A stretch of DNA of 64,000 bases from Palsa-661 sp035535015 (GTDB lineage Bacteria; Actinomycetota; Acidimicrobiia; Acidimicrobiales; UBA8190): NCBI GenBank assembly GCA_035535015.1, contig DATLQU010000062.1, forward strand, positions 39,250-103,249. Direction: 5' to 3'. Shown here piece by piece: positions 35,525 through 44,818 of this stretch. The position numbers and the translations under genes are program-made. The notes beneath the pieces are model-generated. The model saw only the letters and a list, made by a program, of their open reading frames with translations, was not told the DNA's origin and did not search any database. The stretch's first letter is position 1. Each line of letters starts with the position of its first letter.

Positions 35525-36111
35525 TCCTTCGCAAGGGGGCCCGTCCTGTCGTGCCCCCGGAACAGATCGAACTCCCGGGTGGCTATCTGCTACGCCGGCT
35601 TACCGTCCGCGATGCCCCCGCACTCTCCGTCGCCGCCTTCGAGAGCCTCGAGCACCTGCGACCGTGGATGCCGTGGGCGACACCCGAAGGCGTTTCGGTG
35701 GAAGCCCAACGTCTGCGGATGTCCGGCCCGGCGTGGGCGTGGACGCCCGATACCGATTACGGGTACGGCGCATTCGTGGCCGACGGCCGGATGGTGGGTG
35801 CCTTCGGAGTCCATCGTCGGGTGGGGCCGGGTGCTCTCGAGATCGGCTACTGGGTTCACGTCCATCACATCCGACGCGGAATCGCCTCGACCTGCGCCCG
35901 GGCTCTCACCGACGTTGGATTCGCTCTGCCCGGAATCCGCCGCATGGAAATCCATTGCGACGCCGCCAACGTGGCTAGCGCCGCTGTGCCGGCCAAGCTC
36001 GGTTACCGGCTGGTGGGATCTGAGGACCACGAGCCCGAGGCGCCGGGCGAGGAGGGTCGACGGCTCATCTGGGTCATGTACGAGCGCGAATGGAAAACGA
36101 TGAAGCGGTGA
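35521..36111 (+). CDS. GNAT acetyltransferase (RimJ/RimL-like)
   Basis: 196 aa. The pattern RRLTVRDAPALSVAAFES, WMPWATPE, LEIGYWVHVHHIRRGIASTCARALTDVGF and IHCDAANVASAAVPAKLGYRLVG is that of ribosomal-protein-type acetyltransferases, with the acetyl-CoA loop at HHIRRGIAS. The target is unknown. GTG overlaps the GH31 stop (GTGA); GTG 35548 is possible. Confidence 0.85.
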   Translation: MILRKGARPVVPPEQIELPGGYLLRRLTVRDAPALSVAAFESLEHLRPWMPWATPEGVSVEAQRLRMSGPAWAWTPDTDYGYGAFVADGRMVGAFGVHRRVGPGALEIGYWVHVHHIRRGIASTCARALTDVGFALPGIRRMEIHCDAANVASAAVPAKLGYRLVGSEDHEPEAPGEEGRRLIWVMYEREWKTMKR

Positions 36112-36131
36112 AACCCGTGCCCTGAGATCCG

Positions 36132-37889
36132 TCACCCACCGGGACGGTTCTGGTCGGGCCCGGTCGGAACGGGCCCGGACGCACCCGGGCCGAGGGTCAC
36201 GACGGCCTCATCCACCGAGTCGTAGAGACGGTCCCGGCCGATGCGATCGAGAAGGCCGCTTCTGGTCAGGTGCTGCACGGCGCTCGGTTCGGCCCGGGCC
36301 ACGGCCACGGTGATGTGGGCGAGGTCGAGATCGTCGAGGATCTGGAAGAAAGTGCGAGCGCCGGTGAAATCAATATCGCTGATGGCAACGGCGTCGAGAA
36401 CGAGAAGACCGGGGGTCGGAGCCGCCTCGGCCAGAGCGGCGCGGATGCGCAACCTGAAGTACCCGGCGTTGGCGAAATAGAGCGAGGCCCCGAAGAAGAA
36501 GACCACGACACCGGGGACGAGCTCGGTGTTGTTGAGTCCGCCGACCGGCTCCCAGCTCGTCGTCTGCGGGATGCGACCGAGGACGAAGGTCTTGGGCCGG
36601 GCGCTACGGCGTGTGCGGTCGAGGATGGCCAGGCCGACGGCCACGGCGATGCCTTGCTCGACCCCGAAGACAGCCACCACCACCAAGGTGATGAGGGCCA
36701 GGGCGAATTCCCAGATGTCGTAGCGGGCGATGAGGAGAAGGTCCCTGGCGTGGAAGATGCGGGTGGCCACGAAGATGAGGACGGCGGCCAGAGTGGCGTG
36801 AGGCACGTCGGTCAGGAGAGCGGTGGCGGGAATGAGGGCGATTATGACGACCGTCGCCCCGAGCCCGGCGGCTTGGGTCCGGCCCCCGGTGGATGCCACC
36901 GCCGCCGTGCGGGCCGGACTGGCGTTCACGGCGAAGGATCCGAAGAGCCCGGAAAGAATGCTGCCTGCACCGACGCCGATGAAGTCACGACCGACGTCGT
37001 CCCCGTCCTTCCCCACCGCGGCGAAGGCGCTGGTGGTGGCCGCTGACTGGCTGACCACGACGAGGGCTACGACGGCGGCCAAGGGAAGAATGTGGCCGAG
37101 CGACGACCACGAGAGGTGGCTCAGGCCGACATGGGGGGGGCCGTGGGCCACGGTGCCGAGAACGGCGACGCCGCGGGCCTGGAGACCGGCGGCGGCCACC
37201 ACCACGGTCGAGGCGACGAGACCGATGAGAGCTCCGGGGATGCGGCGGTCGATCCTTTCACTGGCCAGGGCGACGGCGAACACGGTGACGCCGATGGCCA
37301 GTGTCCAACCGTTGGTGGACCCGAGGTGACGGATCACATCGACGACGCGGTGCACCGAGGTCCCGGTCGCCGAGGGGAGGCCGAAGAGGTCGGACAGCTG
37401 GTGGACGATGATGATGACGGCCACACCGGCGAGAAAACCGGAGATGATGGGGGCGGAAAGGAACTCGGAGATCCAGCCCAGGCGCAACACGCCCACCAGG
37501 ACGACGAGGACGCCGACGACCACGGCGAGCAGGCTCACCAGGGCGACGTAGCCGGGCGATCCGGTCGCCGCCAGATGGGCGACACCGACGGCGAAGAGGG
37601 GGGCGATGGTGGAGTCCGCTCCCACCGACATCTGCGCGTTGGAGCCGAGGAGGGCGAAGGCCACGGAGCCGGCCACAAAGGCATAGAGGCCGGTGATGGG
37701 AGGCATGTCGGCCAGTCGGGCCGTGGCCAGCTGTTCAGGAACGGCAATGGCGAGGAGCATGACTCCGGCCAGCAGGTCGGACGTCAGCCACGTCCGCCGG
37801 TAGCCCCGCATCGACGAGGCCAACCAGCTGGGGAGACGTCGTCGGGTCGAGTCTGATGGCGTCGATGGTGGCGACGGGCCGGTCACCAT
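36132..37889 (-). CDS. SulP family anion transporter with STAS domain
   Basis: 585 aa. The N-terminal membrane part begins with AGVMLLAIAVPEQLATARLADMPPITGLYA, the SulP signature, and runs through about 12-14 helices. A C-terminal STAS domain (about residues 450-565, including LLVLDAVAISDIDFTGARTF) is present. Family members carry sulfate, bicarbonate or dicarboxylates. No sulfate-assimilation genes are near, so the substrate is open. Confidence 0.88.
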   Translation of the reverse strand: MVTGPSPPSTPSDSTRRRLPSWLASSMRGYRRTWLTSDLLAGVMLLAIAVPEQLATARLADMPPITGLYAFVAGSVAFALLGSNAQMSVGADSTIAPLFAVGVAHLAATGSPGYVALVSLLAVVVGVLVVLVGVLRLGWISEFLSAPIISGFLAGVAVIIIVHQLSDLFGLPSATGTSVHRVVDVIRHLGSTNGWTLAIGVTVFAVALASERIDRRIPGALIGLVASTVVVAAAGLQARGVAVLGTVAHGPPHVGLSHLSWSSLGHILPLAAVVALVVVSQSAATTSAFAAVGKDGDDVGRDFIGVGAGSILSGLFGSFAVNASPARTAAVASTGGRTQAAGLGATVVIIALIPATALLTDVPHATLAAVLIFVATRIFHARDLLLIARYDIWEFALALITLVVVAVFGVEQGIAVAVGLAILDRTRRSARPKTFVLGRIPQTTSWEPVGGLNNTELVPGVVVFFFGASLYFANAGYFRLRIRAALAEAAPTPGLLVLDAVAISDIDFTGARTFFQILDDLDLAHITVAVARAEPSAVQHLTRSGLLDRIGRDRLYDSVDEAVVTLGPGASGPVPTGPDQNRPGG

Positions 37890-37901
37890 GGGAGGAGGCG
37901 G

Positions 37902-38195
37902 TCAGGTGTCGAGATCGAGCCAGTGTCGCGCGGTGGCCAGGACGGTTGCCCGGGGCTCGGACCAGACGAACCGTTCCACGCTGTCCAGGATCTCTTCGAC
38001 CCGTCCGGCGGAGGGGGCGACGACGGCGAAGCCGAGGGTGGCGCGTTGGTGAAGGTCCTGATGGGCCACCTCCGACGCCGAGACACCGAAACGTCGTCGG
38101 GCCGTCTCGAGGAGATGGCGGATGACCGAGCGCTTCTCCTTGAGTGAGCCGCTGGCCGGGAGGTGCAGATCGACTTCCATGGCTGCCACATGCAT
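37902..38195 (-). CDS. DUF503 (YlxP-like) protein
   Basis: 97 aa. MEVDLHLPASGSLKEKRSVIRHLLETARRRFGVSASEV and the closing pattern match the small DUF503 family. In many bacteria it sits next to infB-rbfA and may be linked to ribosome maturation; here it stands alone 12 nt before SulP. The true start ATG 38195 is well inside a much longer open frame. Confidence 0.8.
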   Translation of the reverse strand: MHVAAMEVDLHLPASGSLKEKRSVIRHLLETARRRFGVSASEVAHQDLHQRATLGFAVVAPSAGRVEEILDSVERFVWSEPRATVLATARHWLDLDT

Positions 38196-38288
38196 CGGTG
38201 GGTGGAGCGTAGTCACAACGGCCGCTGCTACGGTGACGCCCGTGTCAGGGAACGGGGCCCGCCGGGGCCGGATGCGGCGGGGTGGCCA

Positions 38289-38849
38289 GTGCCCATCTGG
38301 CTGAACGACGACGAATTCCGGACGCTCAGTGCCGCCTCCAGCCGGTTGATCCCGGCCGACGAAACAGCCGGCGCAGTGGAGGCGGGAGTTCCCGACTACA
38401 TCGACGGAATGCTCGGTGCCTTCCTGGTCGACCCCCCGCGGATATGGGCCGGAGGTCCGAGCTCTGGACGATTCGGCGGCAGCGCCGGGTTCTCCCGGTT
38501 TCACCAATTGACGGCGCTCGACGAGTTGGCGTGGCGGATGAGGATCGAGGGATCGCTCGGCCTCCCCGATCGCGAATTCAACGGTCCGGTGATCGGATGG
38601 CAGCAGGTCTACCGCGACGGCCTCGCCGCGCTCGGTTCCGACTTCTGCGAGTTGGACGGGGATGATCAAGATGCCCGCCTGCGGGCCACCGGGGAGTTCA
38701 CCGCCGTCCTCTACGAGCACTGTTGCGAAGGGATGTACGGCGCGCCCGAATACGGCGGCAACCGGGACACCGTGGCCTGGCGGGCCATCAATTTCTTGGG
38801 GGACGTCCAACCCCGGGGATTCTCCGACGCCGAGGTATCGGAGCCGTGA
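38289..38849 (+). CDS. Gluconate 2-dehydrogenase subunit 3-like protein
   Basis: 186 aa. LNDDEFRTLSAASSRLIPADETAGAVEAGVPDYID is the usual start of the subunit 3 family, which acts as small partner and export escort of membrane GMC dehydrogenases. No twin-arginine signal is seen on this version. GTG 38289 has GGGGTGG upstream; the frame stays open to 38163. It overlaps the GMC gene by 4 nt. Confidence 0.8.
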   Translation: MPIWLNDDEFRTLSAASSRLIPADETAGAVEAGVPDYIDGMLGAFLVDPPRIWAGGPSSGRFGGSAGFSRFHQLTALDELAWRMRIEGSLGLPDREFNGPVIGWQQVYRDGLAALGSDFCELDGDDQDARLRATGEFTAVLYEHCCEGMYGAPEYGGNRDTVAWRAINFLGDVQPRGFSDAEVSEP

Positions 38850-40534
38850 CGGTCGACGCCGTCATCGTGGGGTCGGGGCCGGGAGGGGCGACGGCGGCCG
38901 ACGTGCTCACCCGGGCGGGCTGGACGGTGACGATCATCGAGAAAGGTCGCAATCACCTCCTTGATCCCGACAATCCGAGCCGATTGGCCCAGGATTACTC
39001 GAACGACGAGATCAAATTCATGCACCGTCACTTCCTGGGGCCCGATCCCCTGATCGAGCCGAGGACCTTTCGGTTGAGCGAAGACGATGGTGAGAGGGCT
39101 TATGTCGGCGCCGTGAACAGCATCCCCTCCACGGTGGGAGGAGGGGGGACCCACGCCGACGGAAAGGTGCCGCGTTTGCGTCCCGAGGACTTCAGGCTGC
39201 ACAGCACCTACGGGCCCGTTGAGGACGCCGCCGTGGCCGACTGGCCGGTCGACTACGACGAACTGGAGCCGTATTACGCGGAGGTCGAACGGCTGATCGG
39301 TGTGGCGGGGACGGCGGGCGCGAACCCCTTCGCCGCCTGGCGCTCAGGTCCGTATCCGATGCCCTCCGGGACTCCCATGTACGGAGCGGTGCTCTCGTCG
39401 GCGGCAGCCGAGGCCCGGGGACTCCACCCTTACGCGGCGCCGACGGCGGCCAACTCCATTCCCTACGACGGCCGGCCGGCGTGCAATAATTGCGGTCACT
39501 GCGCCTACTTCGGTTGTCCCATCCATGCCAAGGGTGACCCGGTGGCCATGTTGCAGCACGCCCTGTCCACCGGCCGGGCCGAACTTCTGTCGGAGACGTT
39601 CGTCTCCCGGGTGAGGACCAACGGCCGGGAGGCCACCGGGGTCGACGTGATCGGCCCTGACGGAGTCGAGAGGACGCTCGGGGCACGTCACGTGGTGATC
39701 GCCGGTGGGGCCATCGAGACACCGCGGCTGCTTCTGTTATCGGGCCTCGAGCACCCCCTGATCGGCCGGTACCTGATGATGCACTTCCAGACGATCAACG
39801 TCGGGATCATGCCGCAGCGTCTCCACGCCCACCGGGGACGATCGGTCACCCATGTTCACGACGACTGCATGCTGGTCGATGACGATGCCCGGGCGGCGGC
39901 GCGCGCCGCCGGGCTGCCGTGGATCCGGGGTGGTCTGGTGGAGCACGGGGGAGGGGGTCATCCCGTGATGGAGGCCCAGTTCTATCCGTGGGGTCCCCAC
40001 CACAAGAAGCTGATGGCAGACTCGCCGTTGCGCGACCGGCTGTGGGCCTTCATCATGCAGGGGGAAGACCTGCCTCAGACCACCAACCGTGTCGATCTCG
40101 ACCCGACCGTGCGCGACGCCCGGGGCTTTGCTGTGGCCCGGATCACGTTCAGACCGCACCGGCACGAATTGGTCGCCTCCGCGCATCACGGACCGAGACA
40201 CATCCGGGTGCTCGAGGACATGGGGGCGACGTGGACGACCACCACCACGTCACCTCTGGTTCCCGGTGCCGCCACCGAATCGCCCTTCGGCGACGACGGC
40301 GGCGGCAGCTACCGGGGACCCGTATCCGCCATTCCCGCCAGCCGCCATGTGATGGGGACGACACGGATGGGGACCGATCCGACGACGTCGGTGGTGGACG
40401 CCTACGGGAGGATGCACGAGCTGCCGAACGTGGTGATCGCTGATTCCTCGGTCTTTGTGACGTCGGCCGGCTACGGGCCGACCCTCACTTTGGTGGCACT
40501 GGCCGCACGAGCCGCCGCTGCGCTGGCGGGGTGA
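38846..40534 (+). CDS. GMC family oxidoreductase (gluconate/sugar dehydrogenase large subunit)
   Basis: 562 aa. FAD motif GSGPGGATAADVL near the N-terminus. CNNCGHCAYFGCPIHAKGD gives four cysteines as in gluconate/2-keto acid dehydrogenase large subunits. The end has HVMGTTRMGTDPTTSVVDAYGR and NVVIADSSVFVTSAGYGPTLT, the GMC C-terminal signature. It works with the subunit 3 protein just upstream; a cytochrome c subunit, usual in proteobacterial versions, is not next to it. Confidence 0.88.
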   Translation: MTVDAVIVGSGPGGATAADVLTRAGWTVTIIEKGRNHLLDPDNPSRLAQDYSNDEIKFMHRHFLGPDPLIEPRTFRLSEDDGERAYVGAVNSIPSTVGGGGTHADGKVPRLRPEDFRLHSTYGPVEDAAVADWPVDYDELEPYYAEVERLIGVAGTAGANPFAAWRSGPYPMPSGTPMYGAVLSSAAAEARGLHPYAAPTAANSIPYDGRPACNNCGHCAYFGCPIHAKGDPVAMLQHALSTGRAELLSETFVSRVRTNGREATGVDVIGPDGVERTLGARHVVIAGGAIETPRLLLLSGLEHPLIGRYLMMHFQTINVGIMPQRLHAHRGRSVTHVHDDCMLVDDDARAAARAAGLPWIRGGLVEHGGGGHPVMEAQFYPWGPHHKKLMADSPLRDRLWAFIMQGEDLPQTTNRVDLDPTVRDARGFAVARITFRPHRHELVASAHHGPRHIRVLEDMGATWTTTTTSPLVPGAATESPFGDDGGGSYRGPVSAIPASRHVMGTTRMGTDPTTSVVDAYGRMHELPNVVIADSSVFVTSAGYGPTLTLVALAARAAAALAG

Positions 40535-40544
40535 TGGCCGGCGT

Positions 40545-40591
40545 CGCCTGAGGACTCGACGCCCGGTCGTCGGGCCCTTCGGCTTCAGGCG
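40545..40591. terminator. Nested inverted repeat between converging genes, possible two-way terminator
   Basis: Outer arms CGCCTGA and TCAGGCG enclose an inner hairpin GCCCG-gtcgt-CGGGC. It lies between the GMC stop and the end of the hydrolase gene on the other strand. There is no T run. Confidence 0.4.
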
Positions 40592-40600
40592 CCCCCGGTC

Positions 40601-41335
40601 TCAGGTTCCCAGGTGCAGGGCCAGGAAGCGTTCGCTGGCTTCGAACCCCTCGAGAGGGACGTCGCCGTGGCGGCCGGGATGGGCGTGGAGTCTCTTGTCG
40701 GAGCTGCCCAGGGCACCGAAGAGCTCGCAGACCTTCTCGCGGGGAAAGAGCTCGTCGTGCCATTGCAGGAGGAAGAGAACCGGGCAGGAAACGTCAGGCG
40801 CGTCGGTCGCCATCCGGGTCTTGGTCGGACCGGTGAGACCCATCAGACCGAGGACGGCCACGGTGATACGGGGTTCGGCGGCCACGGTGGGGAGGCCGAG
40901 GATGGTGCCCATCGACAATCCCCAGTATCCGACGGCACCGACACCGATATCCGACTCACCGTGAAGAGCATCGATGGTGGCCCGCCAGTCGGCCACCATG
41001 GCGTCGGTCATGGTGGGGTCAGAGGACCACATCTGGCCAAAATCGAAAAAGGGCGCATCCGGACCCGGTCCGCTCTTGGTGCGGCGACCCCCATGGACGG
41101 GGCCGTCGATGGCCACCGCCGCGTAGCCGAGGTGACGGGCGAGCCGGCGTCCGAGGGCGACGACGTAGTCCTCGCGCTTGGAGCCCGAGGCGCCGTGGCC
41201 GATGAGGACAAGGGGTCGGGGACCCTCGGCCTCAGGAGGAGTCCACAGCAGACCGGGCACCCTGCGCCCGTCGCGCTCGATGTCGAAAAGCCGCTCACGG
41301 ACACCTTTGACCACGGCATCTTCGGTGAAGTGCAC
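40601..41335 (-). CDS. Alpha/beta hydrolase (dienelactone hydrolase-like)
   Basis: 244 aa. LVLIGHGASGSKREDYV gives the oxyanion region and GYWGLSMGTILGLPT the nucleophile elbow (GLSMG). The acid is probable in QWHDELFP and the base in HPGRHGDVP. It is a general esterase-type protein of unknown substrate. GTG 41335 is 19 nt after the acyl-CoA dehydrogenase stop, so they are co-transcribed. Confidence 0.75.
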   Translation of the reverse strand: MHFTEDAVVKGVRERLFDIERDGRRVPGLLWTPPEAEGPRPLVLIGHGASGSKREDYVVALGRRLARHLGYAAVAIDGPVHGGRRTKSGPGPDAPFFDFGQMWSSDPTMTDAMVADWRATIDALHGESDIGVGAVGYWGLSMGTILGLPTVAAEPRITVAVLGLMGLTGPTKTRMATDAPDVSCPVLFLLQWHDELFPREKVCELFGALGSSDKRLHAHPGRHGDVPLEGFEASERFLALHLGT

Positions 41336-41354
41336 CAAAGAGACAGTACCGGGC

Positions 41355-42557
41355 TCAGCTGTGGGGCACCTCCGACCAGGGGATGCCCTTGTCGGCGCGG
41401 GGCTCGCCGGGAAGACCGAGCACGCGCTCGCCCAGGATGTTGCGCATGATCTCCGACGTTCCGCCCTCGATGGAATTGGCCCGTGATCGAAGGAAGGAGT
41501 GTCGGACGTCGCCCGCGTTCCCGGCACGATCGGGTCGTCGCATCTCGTAGTGGGTCGGATAGAGGGTTCCAGTCATGCCCAGGAGATCGACACAGAGGTC
41601 GTAGATGTCCTTGTTCAGCTCGGCCCCGATGAGCTTGGCCACGGAACCCTCGGGTCCCGGGGTGCCGGCGCGTCGAAGTTCGCGGGCTCGCATGTTGGTG
41701 AGACGCGAGACGTCGGCCTCGACCCACAGACGCAGAAGACGGTCCCGCTCGGCCGCCGTGCCCCGGCCACGTTGGCGCCAGATGTGGAGAGCGTCGTGGA
41801 TCGGTCCGGAGTTTCGGGCCGAGACGCCACCCCCGATCGCCACCCGCTCGTTCATCAGGGTGGTCATGGCCACCCGCCAGCCGGCGCCGACCTCGTCGAG
41901 ACGGGCGCTGTCGGGGATCCGGACATCGGTGAAGAAGACTTCGTTGAATTCGGCTTCTCCCGTGATCTGACGCAGCGGCCGCACCTCCACTCCCGGAGCC
42001 TGCATGTCGACGACGAAATAGGTCATGCCGCGGTGCTTCTCCACCCCCGGATCGGTGCGGGTCAGAAGAAGTCCCCATTTGGCCATGTGGGCCAAGGTGG
42101 TCCAAACCTTCTGACCGTTGACCACCCATTCGTCGCCGTCACGGACAGCGCGCATGGACAGGCCGGCCACATCGGAGCCGGCCCCCGGTTCACTGAAGAG
42201 CTGGCACCAGATCTCTTCACAGGTGAACAAAGGGCGCAGGAGCCGGTGACGTTGCTCGTCGGTGCCGTGGGTGAGAACGGTAGGCGCCGCCATGCCGTAG
42301 CCGATGACGTTGCGTTCCACCTCGTTGGGCGCCCCGACTTTGCGGAGCCGGCTTTCCACGATGCCCTGGAGGTCGGGACTCACTCCCAGACCGCCCAGGC
42401 CTTCGGGGAACCAGACCCAGGCCAGGCCGGCGTCGTAGCGGGCGCCGGCGAATTCGACGGCCGGTGTCGACTTCGGATCGTGGGTGGCGAGAAGGTCTTC
42501 GAGGCGGGCACGGACCAGTTGCTCGGCCTCGGTGGTGACGATGTCGGTGGCGGACAT
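41355..42557 (-). CDS. Acyl-CoA dehydrogenase
   Basis: 400 aa, close in form to the one at 29.2 kb: WCQLFSEPGAGSDVAGLSMRAVRDGDEW, NGQKVWTT and RANSIEGGTSEIMRNILGERVLGLPG. The two are probably paralogues. TAACGT lies 6 nt before the ATG (leaderless). It faces away from the enoyl-CoA hydratase at 42.6 kb. Confidence 0.9.
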   Translation of the reverse strand: MSATDIVTTEAEQLVRARLEDLLATHDPKSTPAVEFAGARYDAGLAWVWFPEGLGGLGVSPDLQGIVESRLRKVGAPNEVERNVIGYGMAAPTVLTHGTDEQRHRLLRPLFTCEEIWCQLFSEPGAGSDVAGLSMRAVRDGDEWVVNGQKVWTTLAHMAKWGLLLTRTDPGVEKHRGMTYFVVDMQAPGVEVRPLRQITGEAEFNEVFFTDVRIPDSARLDEVGAGWRVAMTTLMNERVAIGGGVSARNSGPIHDALHIWRQRGRGTAAERDRLLRLWVEADVSRLTNMRARELRRAGTPGPEGSVAKLIGAELNKDIYDLCVDLLGMTGTLYPTHYEMRRPDRAGNAGDVRHSFLRSRANSIEGGTSEIMRNILGERVLGLPGEPRADKGIPWSEVPHS

Positions 42558-42563
42558 GTGCCC

Positions 42564-42569
42564 ACGTTA
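42564..42569 (-). promoter_or_regulatory. Likely -10 box of the acyl-CoA dehydrogenase-hydrolase unit
   Basis: Minus-strand TAACGT, 6 nt before ATG 42557. Confidence 0.45.
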
Positions 42570-42642
42570 CCGAGGCCGTAGAGTCGGGGCCCCGGTCGGG
42601 TCGATCAGGCCCGGGAGGCCGGCGCAGACAGGGAGGGTGGTT

Positions 42643-43509
42643 GTGGAGCGCGTGCCATTCGAGACGATCGTCTACGAGAAGGACGGGCCCGTCGCCCGGA
42701 TCGTCCTGAACGTCCCCGAGAAGGCCAATATCCAGACGGCCCAGCAGGTCTATGACATGGACGAGGCACTGGCGTTGGCCGACCACGATGACGAGGTGAA
42801 GGTGCTCGTGCTGAAGGCCAACGGTGAGGGGTTCTGTGCCGGCCATGCCATCGTGGGTCCCGACGAGATGGCCGAGGTCTATCCGACGACGGGGCCCACC
42901 CCTGAGGCGACCTGGAAGCACCATCACTACGGACTCTTCCTCTGGCCCCCGCTGCGCCTGTGGGAGTTCCCGAAGGCCACCATCTCGCAGGTCCACGGCT
43001 ACTGCGTGGGTGGCGGCACCGTCTACGGCCTCCTGACCGATCTGACGATCGCCTCGGAGGACGCGTACTTCCAGATGCCGCTGCCCCAGGGATTCGGGCT
43101 GCCCGGTGCCCAGACGATGATCGAGCCCTGGGTGCTCATGAATTTCAAGCGGGCCGCCGAATACCTCTTTCTCTCGCCTACCATCGACGCCGCCCAGGCA
43201 CTCGATTGGGGCATGGTCAACCGAGTGGTGCCCCGGGCCGATCTCGAAACCACGGTGGAGGAGATCGCCCGCACCATCGCCCAGATGCCACTGACCACCA
43301 TCATGGCCACCAAGGCCGGGCTCAAGCGGGCGTGGGAGATGATGGGGATGCGGGTCCACCTGCAGCAGTCCACCGACCTCGTGGCTCTGTGCAGCGGCGC
43401 CTCCGATGTGCGGGCCCTGATGGCATCGATGAGCGGGCGCCGGCCCCGTCAGAACGCCGCGGTGCGCGCCGAGGAAGTGGCGCCGGACGACGCCCCCGGC
43501 GGTGGGTGA
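42643..43509 (+). CDS. Enoyl-CoA hydratase/isomerase family
   Basis: 288 aa. Oxyanion segments are GEGFCAGHAIVG and GYCVGGGTVYGLLTDLTIASEDAYFQMP. A longer loop (WKHHHYGLFLWPPLRLWEF) separates them. GTG 42643 follows GGGAGGGTGG. The C-terminal 25 residues are polar and variable. The substrate is not clear. Confidence 0.85.
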   Translation: MERVPFETIVYEKDGPVARIVLNVPEKANIQTAQQVYDMDEALALADHDDEVKVLVLKANGEGFCAGHAIVGPDEMAEVYPTTGPTPEATWKHHHYGLFLWPPLRLWEFPKATISQVHGYCVGGGTVYGLLTDLTIASEDAYFQMPLPQGFGLPGAQTMIEPWVLMNFKRAAEYLFLSPTIDAAQALDWGMVNRVVPRADLETTVEEIARTIAQMPLTTIMATKAGLKRAWEMMGMRVHLQQSTDLVALCSGASDVRALMASMSGRRPRQNAAVRAEEVAPDDAPGGG

Positions 43510-43549
43510 GCGTCGCCCACTCCAGAGGCCCGAGTAACCTTGACTCTTC

Positions 43550-44140
43550 GTGACTAGCGACCTGGAACAGCAGGTAGGCGGGTCGAGCCGCGAGCCACCC
43601 CGGCGGCGGAACCGCTGGCTCATCGAGTGGGGCGCCGTGCTGCTCCTGGCCCTCGCCCTGGCCGTGGGGCTGCGGACCTTCGTCATCCAGACCTACTCGA
43701 TCCCCTCCGGATCGATGATCCCCACCCTCCTGGTGGGTGACCGGATCCTGGTCGACAAGCTGAGCTACCACTTGCACGCCGTCCATCGGGGCGACGTGGT
43801 GGTCTTCGCCACCCCTCCCAAAGAGATCCCCGTCTTGATGGTCAACGATCTGGTGAAGCGCGTCATCGGCTTACCCGGAGAGACGATCTCGTCGGGCCCC
43901 CGGGGTGAGGTCTTCATCAACGGCAAGCTGATCTCCCAGCCGTGGTTGACGGCCAATGCCCGGAGCCATCCGGGACCGGCCATCCGGAAGCAGAAGATCC
44001 CGGCCGGAATGATCTTCGTCATGGGCGACAATCGCGGTTCCTCCGACGACAGTCGGTTCATCGGTCCCGTCAGCGAATCACTGATCGTCGGTCGTGCCGT
44101 CCTCGGCTTCTGGCCCCTGTCGCACATCCATCTGCTCTGA
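43550..44140 (+). CDS. lepB: Signal peptidase I
   Basis: 196 aa. One N-terminal anchor helix (LIEWGAVLLLALALAVGLRTF), the nucleophile Ser55 in SIPSGSMIPTL, and the general base Lys103 in VKRVIGLPG. Box E is GDNRGSSDDSRFIGPV. It removes signal peptides outside the membrane. TAACCT lies 9 nt before GTG. It is not next to rpsP-rplS as often found. Confidence 0.93.
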   Translation: MTSDLEQQVGGSSREPPRRRNRWLIEWGAVLLLALALAVGLRTFVIQTYSIPSGSMIPTLLVGDRILVDKLSYHLHAVHRGDVVVFATPPKEIPVLMVNDLVKRVIGLPGETISSGPRGEVFINGKLISQPWLTANARSHPGPAIRKQKIPAGMIFVMGDNRGSSDDSRFIGPVSESLIVGRAVLGFWPLSHIHLL

Positions 44141-44172
44141 CCAGTGGCACCGGCCGGTTCCGGCACTGACCG

Positions 44173-44574
44173 GTGATGTCGACCCGACCCCTCAGCCTCG
44201 AGGTGATCGACGCCCAGGAAGCGGTCTTCGCCTCCGCCTACCGGGTCGGTGAGATCTCGGGGGCCGCCGGGCTTTACCGACCCGACGTCGTCTACCTGAG
44301 TCCGACGACCCGGCTGTACGACTGGCCACGTCGGATCGAGGGCCGGACGAGGACACTCGAGTTCATCCAGTTGACCATCGACGGACTGGCGAACATCGAC
44401 TACGTGCTCGACGAGCGGGCGATGATCTCCGAGGACAGCGCCTACGCCCGGATCGTCTTCGATTTCGGTCTCGGCCAGAAGCGACTGCGGTCGGTCTATG
44501 TCGTCGTCTACCGCTACCGCGACGGCCTGATCGCCCAGCAAGAGCTCTATTACGACCCGAGCGACAAGCTCTGA
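44173..44574 (+). CDS. SnoaL-like/NTF2-fold protein
   Basis: 133 aa. The layout of an N-terminal helix, a polar pocket with YRPDVVYLSPTTRLYDWPRRIEGR and beta strands ending in VVYRYRDGLIAQQELYYDP is that of the nuclear transport factor 2/SnoaL fold. Function is not known. GTG 44173 or ATG 44176 may start it; it follows lepB by 32 nt. Confidence 0.65.
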   Translation: MMSTRPLSLEVIDAQEAVFASAYRVGEISGAAGLYRPDVVYLSPTTRLYDWPRRIEGRTRTLEFIQLTIDGLANIDYVLDERAMISEDSAYARIVFDFGLGQKRLRSVYVVVYRYRDGLIAQQELYYDPSDKL

Positions 44575-44818
44575 AAGGTTCCGAGCCCCTCAGGCCAGGT
44601 GTGGCCCGCCCGAGGCTGACCAGCTCTTTCTCTGGTGTGGCGAAGACCGACCGGGGCGCCGTCACCGCCGTCGGGGGAGCTTTTTGCGGTCCCTTGGCCC
44701 GTCGTTGAGCAACTGTTGATTCGAGGCGTGTACCTTTTCCCTGGATCGCCTCCACGGGACCGACCGCCCACCGGGGCCGGTTCTCCGTCGGACGCACGTA
44801 TTGGGGGGGGTTAGCTTC

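Noticed and set aside
42585..42594. CGGGGCCCCG palindrome upstream of the enoyl-CoA hydratase at 42.6 kb
   Set aside because: Such G+C-only palindromes are expected by chance at this base composition.
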